A stretch of 64,000 bases of DNA from Tretioscincus oriximinensis (taxonomy: Eukaryota > Chordata > Lepidosauria > Squamata > Gymnophthalmidae). The stretch is taken from NCBI GenBank assembly GCA_022410635.1, contig JAJVDF010000208.1, positions 1,307,080 through 1,371,079 of the forward strand, written 5' to 3'. Positions 1-9,222 of this stretch are shown piece by piece (position 1 is the stretch's first letter; the number at the start of each line of letters is the position of its first letter). The notes under the pieces were generated by a model, which saw only the letters and a list, made by a program, of their open reading frames with translations, was not told the origin of the DNA and did not search any database. The translations under genes were made by a program, and so were the position numbers.

Positions 1-205
1 AGAAGGAGAAGAAGAGGAGGAAGGAAGGAGAAGAAGAAGAAAAGGAAGAGAAGGAACAATTAGAATTAAAAGAAGAAGAATTAGAAGGGGAAGAAGAGGA
101 GGAAGGAGAAGAAGAAGAAAAAGAAGAGAAGGAAGAATTAGAATTAAAAGAAGAAGAAGAAGAACTGGAATATTAAAAAAAANAAGAAGAAAAAGAAGAA
201 ATTAC
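1..205. repeat. Purine-rich GAA/GGA microsatellite with higher-order duplication
   Basis: Almost pure A/G on the + strand, built of GAA, GGA and GAAA words. A longer unit is superimposed: the GAAGAGGAGG block at 11 recurs near 93, and the TTAGAATTAAA block at 60 recurs near 138, giving a period of about 80 bp. The array continues beyond the window start. Reading frames here have no coding meaning. Confidence 0.9.
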
Positions 206-1167
206 TTTAAAAAACAAAGTGACAGTGTAGCGAAGTCCAGCCCTGGCCCTGAGTCCTGCCCAAGGGGGCTCCTGTGACGGTATTCCAAGTGTGGAGATGG
301 CAGCTCTTTCTCCATAGGTGTCCCCTGGACCTTCAGATCTTCTCTTCCAAACTTTCCATGGACTGAAGAGAGAGAGGGGGGAAGAAGAGGGAAAGAGGGA
401 GAGATCCACAGCCTGGGACTGGACTCCCCTCCTCCTCCCCTGCTGACGTTGCTGCTGTCCATCAGGAGAGCCAGCTAGCTCTTCGCCATACGGTCTTCCA
501 CGCACAGCAAACCCTTTCGCCTCCTATGCCTTCCCCTCTTAAAAAAAAGAAAGGAAGGAAAAGGGAAGAAAGCAAATGCAGCCTCCTCCTCCTCCTGTCC
601 TCAACCTGGAATCTCCTTCCCCCCAGAATGGGTTGTCACTGGCGCTCTAAGCTTAGGAAATGTCCACATTCTGGACTTTGTAAAAAAACTAATAAAAAAA
701 CTGGGATCCTATCTAGAAATAAATGAAATAAGGGAAGGGGGAAGGGGCTGCTGCGGCAGGGGGAGGCCCACGATGGTTTAAATTATAGTACATCTGGAGA
801 GCACAGACAAGGGAAGAACAGGCCAGTAAAAGGAGATACCAGGGCTAGGTTTCCAATAAGGGTTGGCCTGGGCCCCTCTGAGGCTTCCAGACCCCTAAAT
901 GAGGTGACCCCAAAGACATGACCCTCCATTGCCCCCTCAAGACCCTCCTCTTGGTGTGTTTCTTTTTTCCCCAAACTTTTATGTTTCAGAAGTGAAATCT
1001 TAGCAGCAGGCAGCTGTGCAACAGGTCCTGTCCGCTTTCAACCAACAGGGACGCCTGCCTACCCACAGGGCCCTGTTCTGTCTGCAATGAATGGTCCTTT
1101 CCTTCCTTTCTGTGACTTCAGAAAGAGCCCAGCAGAGTGGCAAAGGAAAGGATATTAAGCCAAGATG
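206..1167. other. Intergenic, nothing recognised
   Basis: Mixed-composition DNA with short purine or pyrimidine runs. No repeat family, RNA gene or convincing exon was recognised; the reading frames are short and unlike known proteins. Confidence 0.5.
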
Positions 1168-1610
1168 ACCTGGGCCCTGTTCACGCCTACATTTTAATAC
1201 GCCTTCGGCCCACTTTGGGAACGGAAAAACAGAGCAGCAAAAAGCGTATTAACTGCATTTCCACACTGATTGAACCACAGGTCAAAAGATGCCCAAAGAA
1301 AACAGCTTGGCTGGTGGCTGATGGGTTCTCTCCTCTGTCTGGATGCAGCTTCCTTATGACCCAGCTTCAATCCACTTTCAGAGCTAGAGAATCCCAGTGG
1401 GTAGCTGTTATTTTGGTATTTTCCTTTGGTTTAGATAACGTAGAAAGAAACATTCTATTCATTTTGCTGTTGTGTTCTTTCCTTCTATAAGTGGACTGAA
1501 GCTGGATTGAACTTTGCGTGTGCCCAGGTTTGAAAGTGGATTCAAATTTAGATGTGGCCAGTCATAAAAATGAACTGAAGCTGGATTAAAATGTAGGTGC
1601 GGCTGTGGTT
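1168..1610. mobile_element. Family D TIR element cluster
   Basis: Family D is a short non-autonomous element whose ends read roughly GGTCACACCTAAGTTTTAA then TCCAGCTTCAGTCCAC, with the reverse complement (AAGTGGACTGAAGC, TGGATTAAAA) at the other end. This cluster shows a left end at 1168, an internal end near 1360, right ends near 1490 and 1580, and the family core (GTTTAGATAACGTAGAAAGAAA). It is probably two or more overlapping or nested copies. No transposase is present. Confidence 0.7.
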
Positions 1611-1964
1611 TTGGACTCCACTGTGGTTTGTGGTCATGGGCACACCCTGTCATTATTTAGGGTCTCTTTTCTGAATCAACCACCTTAATTTGAGATTTAA
1701 TCAACTTACGAACCATTTCCATTTTGGGTGACTTTAGCTGATTATGGGAAAGATTAAAGAAAAGAAGAAACTGTCTTTCCAAACAGTGCATAATTTTATA
1801 ATGTTCCTTCCCTGGAGATTATGCCTTTTCTCTCGCTTAAAAAGGTTGCAATTATTTCCATTTTCCTATTGGGGGCGTTAGTAGGTCTTCAGCAGCTCTA
1901 GGTGCATAAATGTACCCAAGAGTAAAACTTGAAGGGAAGTCATTTTTGGGGGACCCGGTCATAT

Positions 1965-2420
1965 GTAAATTTTAATCCAGCTTCAATTCACTTTCAGAAA
2001 TGAAAAAACACAGCAGCAAAGTGAATATTGTTTGCTATTTTTTCAAATGTTAATTTTGTACTGTTTTTACTGTTGTCCGCACTGGGACCTTCGGGTAAGG
2101 GGTGGGGTATAAGTATAAATAAATAAATAATAAATATATAGNANTAATTTTCTTACCACATTGCCTCTGTCCCTACTTTTAATATTGTTTTATACTTTTT
2201 TTAATTTTTGTATTGATGTTTTACTGTTTTTGCCGCCCTGAGACCTTCGGGTATAGGGCGGGGTATAAGTATAAATAAATAAATAAATAAATAAATAAAC
2301 CAAAGGTGGGGTTTTGAGTTAGAGAATGCCCAAGGAAAACATTTTGTCACTTTGGCTGATGGGTTCTCTCACCTTGAAAGTGGACTGAAGCTGGATTAAA
2401 ACTCAGATGTTACCAGGATT
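1965..2420. mobile_element. Family D TIR element split by SINE-tail insertions
   Basis: The left end (1970-2035) and right half (2300-2415, with the GGTGGGGTTTTGAGTTAGAGAATG core and CTTGAAAGTGGACTG terminus) belong to one family D copy. The DNA between them is two SINE A-type 3' tails, so the host element is older than those insertions. Confidence 0.65.
2045..2300 (+). mobile_element. Two SINE A-type 3' ends in tandem
   Basis: Two copies of the 3' block (GGGACCTTCGGGTA...GGGGTATAAGTATAAATAAATAAA) end near 2131 and 2300. This is the same 3' end as the full tRNA-derived SINE at 22954. Both copies lack the tRNA-like head. Confidence 0.7.
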
Positions 2421-2470
2421 TAATTCTGAATGTAGACTGGAGTTAACTTCAAGCTTTAAAAAAACGATTT

Positions 2471-2551
2471 GAACGGGGTCAGCCATAGTCATCATGTGTT
2501 AGCCAAGCCCATACTGGGATAAAACCCAGAATAAGGCTCAGTGGGAACAAG
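2471..2551. mobile_element. PIF/Harbinger-like MITE, one end only
   Basis: The right half of the palindromic MITE seen intact at 33512. It ends in GGCTCAGTGGGAACAAGG; the left end is missing or too diverged to see. Confidence 0.5.
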
Positions 2552-2697
2552 GTTTTAATCCAACTTCACTCCAGAAGTATTGTACTAAGTCAAGAAAAAA
2601 AAACACCTTTTCCCTGGGTTTAGTCTAATTCATCAGGACTTGCACTGGATTAAACTTTGGGCCCTTGTTTTTAATGCAAATTCCGTATTATGTTTTT

Positions 2698-2766
2698 TAT
2701 TGTTAGCCACCCAAAACCTTTGGGTACAGGGCAGGATAAATGTGTGAACAAATAAATAAATAAATT
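2698..2766 (+). mobile_element. SINE A-type 3' tail
   Basis: TTGTTAGCCACCCAAAACC then TTTGGGTACAGGGCAGGATAA and an AAATAAATAAAT tail: the 3' end of SINE A without its head. Confidence 0.65.
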
Positions 2767-3282
2767 AAAATGCATTGTTTGACTTGTAGGCCCATTTATA
2801 AAGAGCCTTGCAATGAATTCCTGTATACTTTTGTCTGTCTTGTTCCTTTATAAAATGATTCCACTTTATAGCCAACATGACAACGCCGCTGGCAAAATGT
2901 TGTAATTTTGCATTTAGAAACACAACAAAAAATTTAACCACCTCCTTTTTGTGTGTGTGCTGGAATCAAGAGCTGCCAATCACTAGACACACATACCCAC
3001 ATTCCTGCAACCAAACATCTAATGACCCAAGGACTCCAACAGTTAAAAGTCAGGTTAGTCAGAATTGAAGGCCATGAAACTATAGACGTGCAGATCTTTT
3101 CACATTCACGTTGGCTGCGTTTTTGAACAGAAAGTGACCAGAAATCCAGGTGGGCCCGGAGTAGGGGGAAATGGTATTCTAGCTTACACTATTTAGAGTT
3201 TACAAAAGCAACAGCTGTGTATCATCAAGGTATTTGGAGAGAACCAATCTTGACTTGGGGTGGGTTTCGATTGGGTCGTGAT
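2767..3282. other. Intergenic, nothing recognised
   Basis: No repeat, RNA or exon signal recognised. Confidence 0.5.
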
Positions 3283-3465
3283 CGCACTCAAAGTTTAATC
3301 CAGTTTCAGACCACTTTGCAAATGGAAGAATAGATCAGCCAAGGGCTCATACTTTTGTTTCTATATTATCTAAATTTTCTGAAACAGAGAATGCCAGCTG
3401 AGAACGGCCTACCAAGTTGCTGGTGGGTTCTTTCCCTCTGAAAGTGGACTGAAACAGGATTAAAG
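3283..3465. mobile_element. Family D TIR element, nearly complete
   Basis: The left end AGTTTAATCCAGTTTCAG near 3292 and the right end CTCTGAAAGTGGACTG followed by AGGATTAAAGTGACC enclose the usual core (TATTATCTAAATTTTCTGA). Length about 180 bp. The target duplication is not clear. Confidence 0.75.
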
Positions 3466-4020
3466 TGACCAAGCCCTGGTTTGAGAGGTTCTTGGGCATT
3501 GAGTAGCAATGCTGACCACGATATTCACATGCTAGACAGTGCAGGAAGATCATTTTCTCGTTAATTCTGTTCCCCAAAACTGGTGAAATGGTTTTGCACG
3601 TCCACTGGACCTTCAAAGCTTTCTCAAATTCTTCTATAAACAACAATCATCCATATGGACCTAAAGATGAAGGTCTGAAGAAATAGATTTTGTGTGAAGG
3701 CATCTCAAGAAGTGGTCTTCTGACTTGAAGAGCACTTTCTACCCTTGACATTAGCTCTGCTCTTCAATCCGGTAAAATTATTGGGCACATTCTCCAAACC
3801 TTTACAGCTTCCTCAAATTCAATCATAAACCATGATCTTCCATGTTGACTTTTAGAAGAAGGAATCTGAAGAAGTGGAGTTGTCTATAAAATCTCGTCCT
3901 NCGTCCCTCCTTGTTAGTCTCCAAGATGGTTTGAGATTCCCTTGCTTAAAATATCTATCTATCCACCCACCCACTCATTTACCCAGAAAAGTAGACGGGT
4001 CCATGAATGCTCAGGCTGCC
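3466..4020. other. Intergenic, nothing recognised
   Basis: AT-rich DNA with some self-similarity (AAGCTTTCTCAAATTC near 3617 and AGCTTCCTCAAATTC near 3808), suggesting an old, roughly 190-bp tandem duplication of non-coding DNA. Confidence 0.45.
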
Positions 4021-4130
4021 TACATGCATCTGAAGAAGTAGACCTGTCTACGAAAGCTTATGCCAACCACTTTTCTCAAGTTAGTCTCAAAGTGCTGCTA
4101 GCTCCTTTGCTACATTTTTCTTGATAAGTC
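4021..4130 (+). mobile_element. Penelope-like 3' fragment with hammerhead-like core
   Basis: Contains GCATCTGAAGAAGTAGACC, then CTACGAAAGCTTATGCC and later GTTAGTCTCAAAGTGCTGCT, a signature that recurs at 20081, 20286, 25083, 31787, 47560 and 60725. CTGAAGA at 4030-4036 fits the hammerhead ribozyme CUGANGA box, 4037-4051 folds as a stem (GTAGA with TCTAC), and GAAA follows at 4052-4055. Hammerhead motifs are known in Penelope-like retroelements; assignment to that group is from memory of similar sauropsid repeats. Confidence 0.6.
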
Positions 4131-4610
4131 TCCAAGGTTCTATAAGCTCTCCTTGCTAGATAACATCACATTTCACAGGGATTTTCTGGTTTTATTTTCT
4201 GCCAAACCAGGCAAACCCTATCTGAAGCATAGTCATGAACCACCATCTCACTAGATTCTCAATTTTCCTTTTTCCATACTCCACAAGATATTAGATAGAG
4301 GAGTTCACCCATTCTCCTTAGGGCTAAAAGACAGAAGTCCTGAAGCCGTTCTGTGGGATTCAAAATCTTGCATCTTTTTCCAGCCCGCAGAACCAAAAAC
4401 ACATTTACCAGCTTGCTTATGGTCCAGTGGAAATGAAATAACACCTCTACATATTTTCAAGGGGGCAGTCCCTTATCCCTGATCTGGTGCACATTCCTAG
4501 GGTTTAGTGCTGTTTTACTTCTGAGTAGACCTGTACAGAACTGGAGCATTTAAAATTGGAGATGAAATAAATGAATAATCATTTAAAAATCAAGTCAAAA
4601 TTCTAATCTA
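4131..4610. other. Intergenic, nothing recognised
   Basis: No repeat family or exon recognised. Confidence 0.5.
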
Positions 4611-4613
4611 ATT

Positions 4614-4697
4614 CAGTTGGATCGTGTGCGTTGTATTAACATTTTAATGATAATACCACAAACAAGGCTTTCTGAATTCAAGAAAAAGCACAAAGAG
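4614..4697 (+). repeat. 84-bp repeat X, copy 1
   Basis: By eye, the reverse complement of 61537-61620 differs at only two of 84 positions. The unit starts CAGTTGGATCG and ends GCACAAAGAG, contains an imperfect palindrome (GTATTA...TAATAC), and runs directly into the (TTA)n tract at 4699. Identity of the family unknown; it could be the end of a microsatellite-tailed retroposon. Confidence 0.8.

Positions 4698-4698
<1 letters not shown>

Positions 4699-4789
<91 letters not shown>
4699..4789. repeat. (TTA)n microsatellite, about 30 units
   Basis: Uninterrupted TTA/ATT repeat of 91 bp immediately after repeat X. It gives poly-Leu or poly-Asn frames that are artefacts. Confidence 0.97.
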
Positions 4790-5370
4790 GATTTTTGTCA
4801 CTAGTTTTGTACTCTGATGGTCAATTTTTTTTTCCAAGGAGCAAAAACTATCAGAAATGACAAAACAAGGTATATGTTATTTCCAATATTTGTATGTGTT
4901 TTACTACTGTTATAATTACTGCTGTTGTTATTTGCAAACAGAGAATATTAAAAGATCAACAGCACTGGAAAGCAGGAGAGGCAAACTAATTTCTCTGATT
5001 TATATATTCAGATGGGAATCAATTTAGGTTTGGACGCAGAGTGGGAGCTGATTAGAGTTAATTTAAGACCGACATAAGTTGAAGGAATCAAATTCAAACA
5101 GGAGGACTCAGAAAACCCGAATGAAAATATCATCCAGGCGTTGCTTGTCTGGCCATCAAGAAACGGAAAGTGGGCGGGGAAACAAACTTTATCAGGAATG
5201 TCAAAGGGGAATCTTGGTATTTTATCTTCATCCTGTAAAGCTTGTAGAGAAACAAAAATCAGGGTCTGGTACCATCCATGTGTCTAAACTGTCTTGAGTC
5301 TTGAAGGCCAGGACAGATAACCAAAAGATCTGATTTTGACTAGAAAAATCAGGGAAAAAATATTTTAATT
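4790..5370. other. Intergenic, nothing recognised
   Basis: AT-rich; no repeat or exon recognised. Confidence 0.5.
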
Positions 5371-5374
5371 TCTA

Positions 5375-5440
5375 ATTTAATCCAGTTCTTCAGGACTGGA
5401 TGCTTTAAAAGCATGTGTGTCATCAGGCTTCCAAANCCAT
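5375..5440. mobile_element. Family E TIR element, one end
   Basis: Family E shares the GGTCACACnT...TTTTAA end with family D, but continues with CATCTTCAGTCCTGAAGAAC. Here TTTAATCCAGTTCTTCAGG is followed by TTTAAAAGCATGTGTGTCATC, a single terminus. Confidence 0.5.
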
Positions 5441-5500
5441 GGTCATTCTCTCTGGCCAAATTCAGAAATGTATTTTTCCAAGAAGTATTTACGCATGTAG

Positions 5501-5680
5501 GCCAGTCAAAAGCTTGGACACACCTTCTCATGGTTTTTAAATTGTTATTTTTCCCACCTTGTAGATTCATATGGAAGTCATCAAAACTCTGAAGGACATA
5601 TCACGGAATTGAGCAGTAAACAAAAAAGCGTTAAATAGAATGTTTTATACTTTATATTCTTCAAAGTGTTCATTCGTAGT
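5501..5680 (+). mobile_element. Tc1/mariner element end, fish-type family
   Basis: Starts GCCAGTCAAAAGCTTGGACA and keeps, in the right order, blocks I know from the Tc1 family common in teleosts: ACACCT then CTCAT, TTGTAGATTCATA, GACATCAAAACT-like GTCATCAAAACTCTGAA, AGTAAACAAAAAAGCGTTAAA, and ATTCTTCAAAGTG. Only the terminal 180 bp is present; no transposase frame follows. A weak second AGTCAAAGTTTGGACATAC lies near 5717. The comparison is from memory, not an alignment. Confidence 0.75.
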
Positions 5681-5754
5681 GTGTTCAAATTCTATGTATC
5701 GGAAGAGAGAGTAATAGTCAAAGTTTGGACATACTTTGAAGAAAATAAACTATG

Positions 5755-5823
5755 ACAGATAGATAGGTAGGTAGGTGAGTAGGAAGGTAGGTGGGTAGGT
5801 TGCTAGGTAGGTAGATTGATAGA
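5755..5823. repeat. GATA/GGTA microsatellite
   Basis: Degenerate tetranucleotide array (GATA, GGTA, GGTG). A separate CTAG run of about five units lies at 5847-5868. Confidence 0.85.
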
Positions 5824-5868
5824 GTATCAGTACAGTATATAAAATTCTAGCTAGCTAGCTAGCTAGCT

Positions 5869-6742
5869 CAGAATTTACTTCCAGTTTACCTGGAAGTAAA
5901 CCAAAGCACTAAGCGTCACTTCTTGCAAAAAAAGTGAAAAAAAAAGATTGGCTTGAGGAAAAATAGTTATTTTTAATCCAGAAAGAACAACTTCATTTTA
6001 TGCATGTGATTTTATTTCCTCTTGCGCCACTTCAATTTCCAACACAAAGACTTTATAGTTCTGGAAGGGACAAAAGATCCAATATTCTTTCCCCTATTTT
6101 TGGAAAGAAATTCCAGCCTGTGGAACCCTATGTTGTTAGGAGGCGAAAGGGGTCCCCTCAGATATTCAAAAGGGGAGTGGAAAAGGAATTAGAGGGATTA
6201 AGGCCCTCTACTTTAGGGTCTCCTGTGACTTTGGGGTGGGTGGGTGGGTGGCAGGGTACTAGGAGCAGATTTGTGGGGGATGTTTAAAAAGTATTATTGA
6301 AGTTTTAAGATAAGGCAAAGGTCTGTGGAAATGGCTTCCCATGAAAGACCCACCTTCTCCTATTCCTTCCCTTGTTTTTTTTTTCAGGAGGAAAGTGTTT
6401 GGAGTTAGACTACCCCCCAAAAAAATGGAAGGGGGGCTTGAGAAATGGAACCCAAAACCCACTTAATCTATTTTTTTGTGTGAAAGGAACCCCCGCCCAT
6501 TCTTCTTCCTTCCTCCGCCCTGAGAAAAATAAGTTCAATATTGCTGAATTTAAATCTAAATGGATGAATAAATTCTGATGGTTTTGCAGCCAAAGTTATC
6601 GTACGGAAAAGAAACGGTCCCCACCCCAAAATGACTAATATTTCAAATATTAGTCATAGACCANTGTCCTACTGCTCAACTGCAAAGAATATTATTTTAT
6701 TAAATGCAAACTGTTAACCGTTTGCACATATTTACCTTTATT
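5869..6742. other. Intergenic with one short palindrome
   Basis: No repeat family or exon recognised apart from the hairpin at 6631-6657. There are runs of GGGTGGGTGGGTGG near 6235 and CCCCCC near 6412. Confidence 0.5.
6631..6657. repeat. Perfect 13-bp-arm palindrome
   Basis: ATGACTAATATTT, one C, then AAATATTAGTCAT: perfectly complementary 13-bp arms around a single base. It could be the remnant of a very short MITE or a chance cruciform; no flanking duplication was evident. Confidence 0.85.
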
Positions 6743-6910
6743 GTTTTGTCCCCACTGAGCTTTATCTTGGAATAGAAGATTACCATCTATATGCTAGTGT
6801 AGACAATGGCAGACCCCCAAATAGGGCCTGCCGTAGTCTACACTAGCATGTGGATGGCCATGCTTTGTGTTGGGATATAATCCAGAGTATGGCTCAGTGG
6901 GGACAGGGCC
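6743..6910. mobile_element. PIF/Harbinger-like palindromic MITE
   Basis: 168 bp with inverted ends GTTTTGTCCCCACTGAGC and GCTCAGTGGGGACAGGGCC. The interior is also palindromic (ATGCTAGTGTAGAC versus GTCTACACTAGCAT). Superfamily is inferred from the copy at 33512, which shows a TTA duplication. Confidence 0.8.
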
Positions 6911-7494
6911 CATGTGTATCAATTTCATACAATGTGATTTGTTTATAGCCTTTTAATTCCTATCATATTATCGTCGTCTTCGTAGTTTATTAATTTCACG
7001 GCATTATATATTCGCCTAGGTTGTCTTAATGCCTGTGATACCTATTTTAATTAATGAGAATATACATCCCCGGCCCCCATTATGATTATATTAGTTATAC
7101 GTTAAGGCGATATTTCAACCTGTGGTATTGCATGTTGTCATTATGATTATTATTAACGTTTCCTCTACAAGAAAAATGCCAGAGGAATTATTATTTTTTT
7201 TAAAAAAAATATACAACAAGGGGAAAAAAGCACAGGGGAAAACATTACCAACACCTGAGAAAAATTGGCCTTGCTTGCAANAAGCCGTATATCACAGCAC
7301 AATAGAGACTATTCAGTTGTTTCCAAAGGGTGAAACTTTGCACAGACGCCCCTTGGAGTTTTCTGGGGGGAAAAGGCTCCAAAATTTCACCCTGCAATAA
7401 ATATGTGATTTGGAAATGTCCAAGGAATGTGATGGGTGGGCGGCTCTAGTAACTATCCTGCGATTTAAGAAGGAGAGGCTCCCTGGCTATACTT
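6911..7494. other. Intergenic, nothing recognised
   Basis: AT-rich; no repeat or exon recognised. Confidence 0.5.
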
Positions 7495-7665
7495 AAGCTT
7501 TAATCCAGCTTCAGTCCACTTTCAGAATCAAACACTAGGGCAGTGAAATAATATTCATGGCATCTTATTTAAATCAAAGTTGGGGGGTTTGAGTTGGAAG
7601 GTACCAAAAAAAAAACAGTTTATCATTCTCCCTCTGAAAGTGGATGAAGCAGGATTAAAATACTC
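7495..7665. mobile_element. Family D TIR element
   Basis: TTTAATCCAGCTTCAGTCC near 7499 and TCTGAAAGTGGATGAAGC near 7634, with core TTTAAATCAAAGTTGGGGGG. Nearly complete. Confidence 0.75.
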
Positions 7666-7667
7666 AG

Positions 7668-7815
7668 GTCCACACTTAAGTTTTAATCCAAATTCACTCT
7701 GCTTTCAGAATGGAAGAGCCTAGCAGTCGTTTTCTTGGCACTTTATTTAAATCAACCTTGGGTTCTTCTCAGCGGATGGGTTCTCTGAAAGTGGACTGAA
7801 GCAAGATTAAAACAC
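7668..7815. mobile_element. Family D TIR element, adjacent copy
   Basis: TTTTAATCCAAATTCACTC near 7681 and CTCTGAAAGTGGACTG near 7784. It lies head to tail with the copies on either side, so three family D copies sit in tandem here. Confidence 0.75.
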
Positions 7816-7824
7816 TCAGGTCAC

Positions 7825-8365
7825 TTGTATGTTTTATCCCAGCTTCAGTCCATTTTCAGGATGGAAAAAACCCAGAAGCAAAGTGATAGCAATTTATTAT
7901 AGTGAATCTTAAAAACCTGTTTTTACATATTCTTATTCAGTCTTTGATCAATTAATAAATCAAATTATTGTTATTGTTATTGTTATTGTTTTCCTCTTCT
8001 TCTTCTTCTTCTTCTTCTTCTTCTTCTTCTTCTTCTTCTTCTTCTTCTTCTTCTTCTTCTTCTTCTTCTTCTTCTTCTTCTTCTTCTTCNCTTCTTCTTC
8101 TTCTTCTTCTTCTTCTTCTTCTTCTTCTTCTTCTTCTTCTTCTTCTTCTTCTTCTTCTTCTTCTTCTTCTTCTTCTTCTTCTTCTATTATTATTATTAGT
8201 AGTAGTAGTAGTAGTAGTATTAGTATTAGTATTAGTATTGTTAACTTTGCATTCCATCTAAACAAAAGGTGGGTTTTCTGAGTTGAGAACACTTAAAATA
8301 ATCTGAGTTTATAATTGATGGGTTTATTTTACCCTGAAAGTAGTTTGAAGCTGGAGTAAAAAACA
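7825..8365. mobile_element. Family D TIR element expanded by a microsatellite
   Basis: The left end TTTTATCCCAGCTTCAGTCC near 7831 and right end CCTGAAAGTAGTTTGAAGC near 8332 belong together; the core GGTGGGTTTTCTGAGTTGAG follows the microsatellite at 7966-8238. The array lies inside the element's central AT-rich part. Confidence 0.7.
7966..8238. repeat. Compound trinucleotide microsatellite, mostly (CTT)n
   Basis: In order: TTATTG units, about 190 bp of pure CTT/TTC broken only by an N at 8090, then ATT, AGT and ATTAGT units. Homopurine/homopyrimidine mirror symmetry is compatible with triplex DNA. The N suggests an unresolved true length. Confidence 0.97.
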
Positions 8366-8657
8366 TAGAAATGGTCTGGATCCAGAAAATCAGTTGTTTC
8401 CCCCTAGCAGCATTTTTCAAGGGATAACAGAGTTTTCCTGATTTTAGAGTTTGGATGCTTTCCAAACACAGCACCAATAACCTCAAGTAGGATTATAAAC
8501 AGGCTAGATTTCCAGTCCCTAACCCAACACATTTTCTTCGGACAAGGGCGGGAATACAATCTATCATAGCACTTCCATGTCACCCCCTATTTCTTTGGGG
8601 TCCCTGTTACTTGTGTGGCTAAGAGGTCCAGTTAGGTATGACATCCCTACATATTGA

Positions 8658-8807
8658 GTCCTGTCCCCACTGAGCCTCATTCTGGACTATATCTCAAAAC
8701 AGGAACTTGTCACTTACATGGTAGAGTTACATAGTCTACTTTGGCATGTGGATGGCCAAGCTCTGAACCAAGATATATCCTCAGATAACGCTCAGTGGGG
8801 ACAAGAC
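8658..8807. mobile_element. PIF/Harbinger-like palindromic MITE
   Basis: Ends GTCCTGTCCCCACTGAGCC and GCTCAGTGGGGACAAGAC, 150 bp. Same family as 6743 and 33512, internally diverged. Confidence 0.8.
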
Positions 8808-9124
8808 CATACATAGGCCAAGTTACTTTGTCAGAAAGCAAATATTTGGAGAAATTTCATCTGCTCCTAAAATACCCCTAGACTGTGCGGAAAAGCCAGA
8901 CAGATCCTATAGCCTTGCCATAATGCCTTCCTGGTTGCATCCAACAGAAGTCACAAATTAAGAATTTTTAAAGTTTGGATTTTTTAAAAAGCACCCAAGA
9001 AACAAGATATTTTTTAATGCTGGGACAACTGTCTCCAACAGCATGCTAAATTTCCTTTTGTAGAAACTCCTCTATGGACCTCTCCATGCTGGGAACTCTT
9101 TCAGAGTAGNTTTTGGAAGAAGAA

Positions 9125-9222
9125 TCGGTCATCTGCATTGTAGTGTAGACTATGGCAGGCCATAGCCTACACTGGCATGCAGATGTTCAAGCCTTATTCC
9201 GAGATCTATTCAATAGCCTGGC
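9125..9222. mobile_element. PIF/Harbinger-like MITE, internal part
   Basis: Holds the family's central palindrome (GTAGTGTAGACTATGGCAGG, then CCATAGCCTACACTGGCATG) and part of one arm (AAGCCTTATTCCGAGAT), but no terminal TIR is visible. Confidence 0.55.

Noticed and set aside
5700..5735. Second Tc1 terminus completing an element with 5501
   Set aside because: AGTCAAAGTTTGGACATAC is in the same orientation as the first end, not inverted, so it cannot be the matching right end.
7952..8292. Long poly-Ser, poly-Leu, poly-Glu and poly-Arg frames
   Set aside because: Direct translations of the CTT microsatellite on both strands, interrupted by an N; no flanking coding signal.
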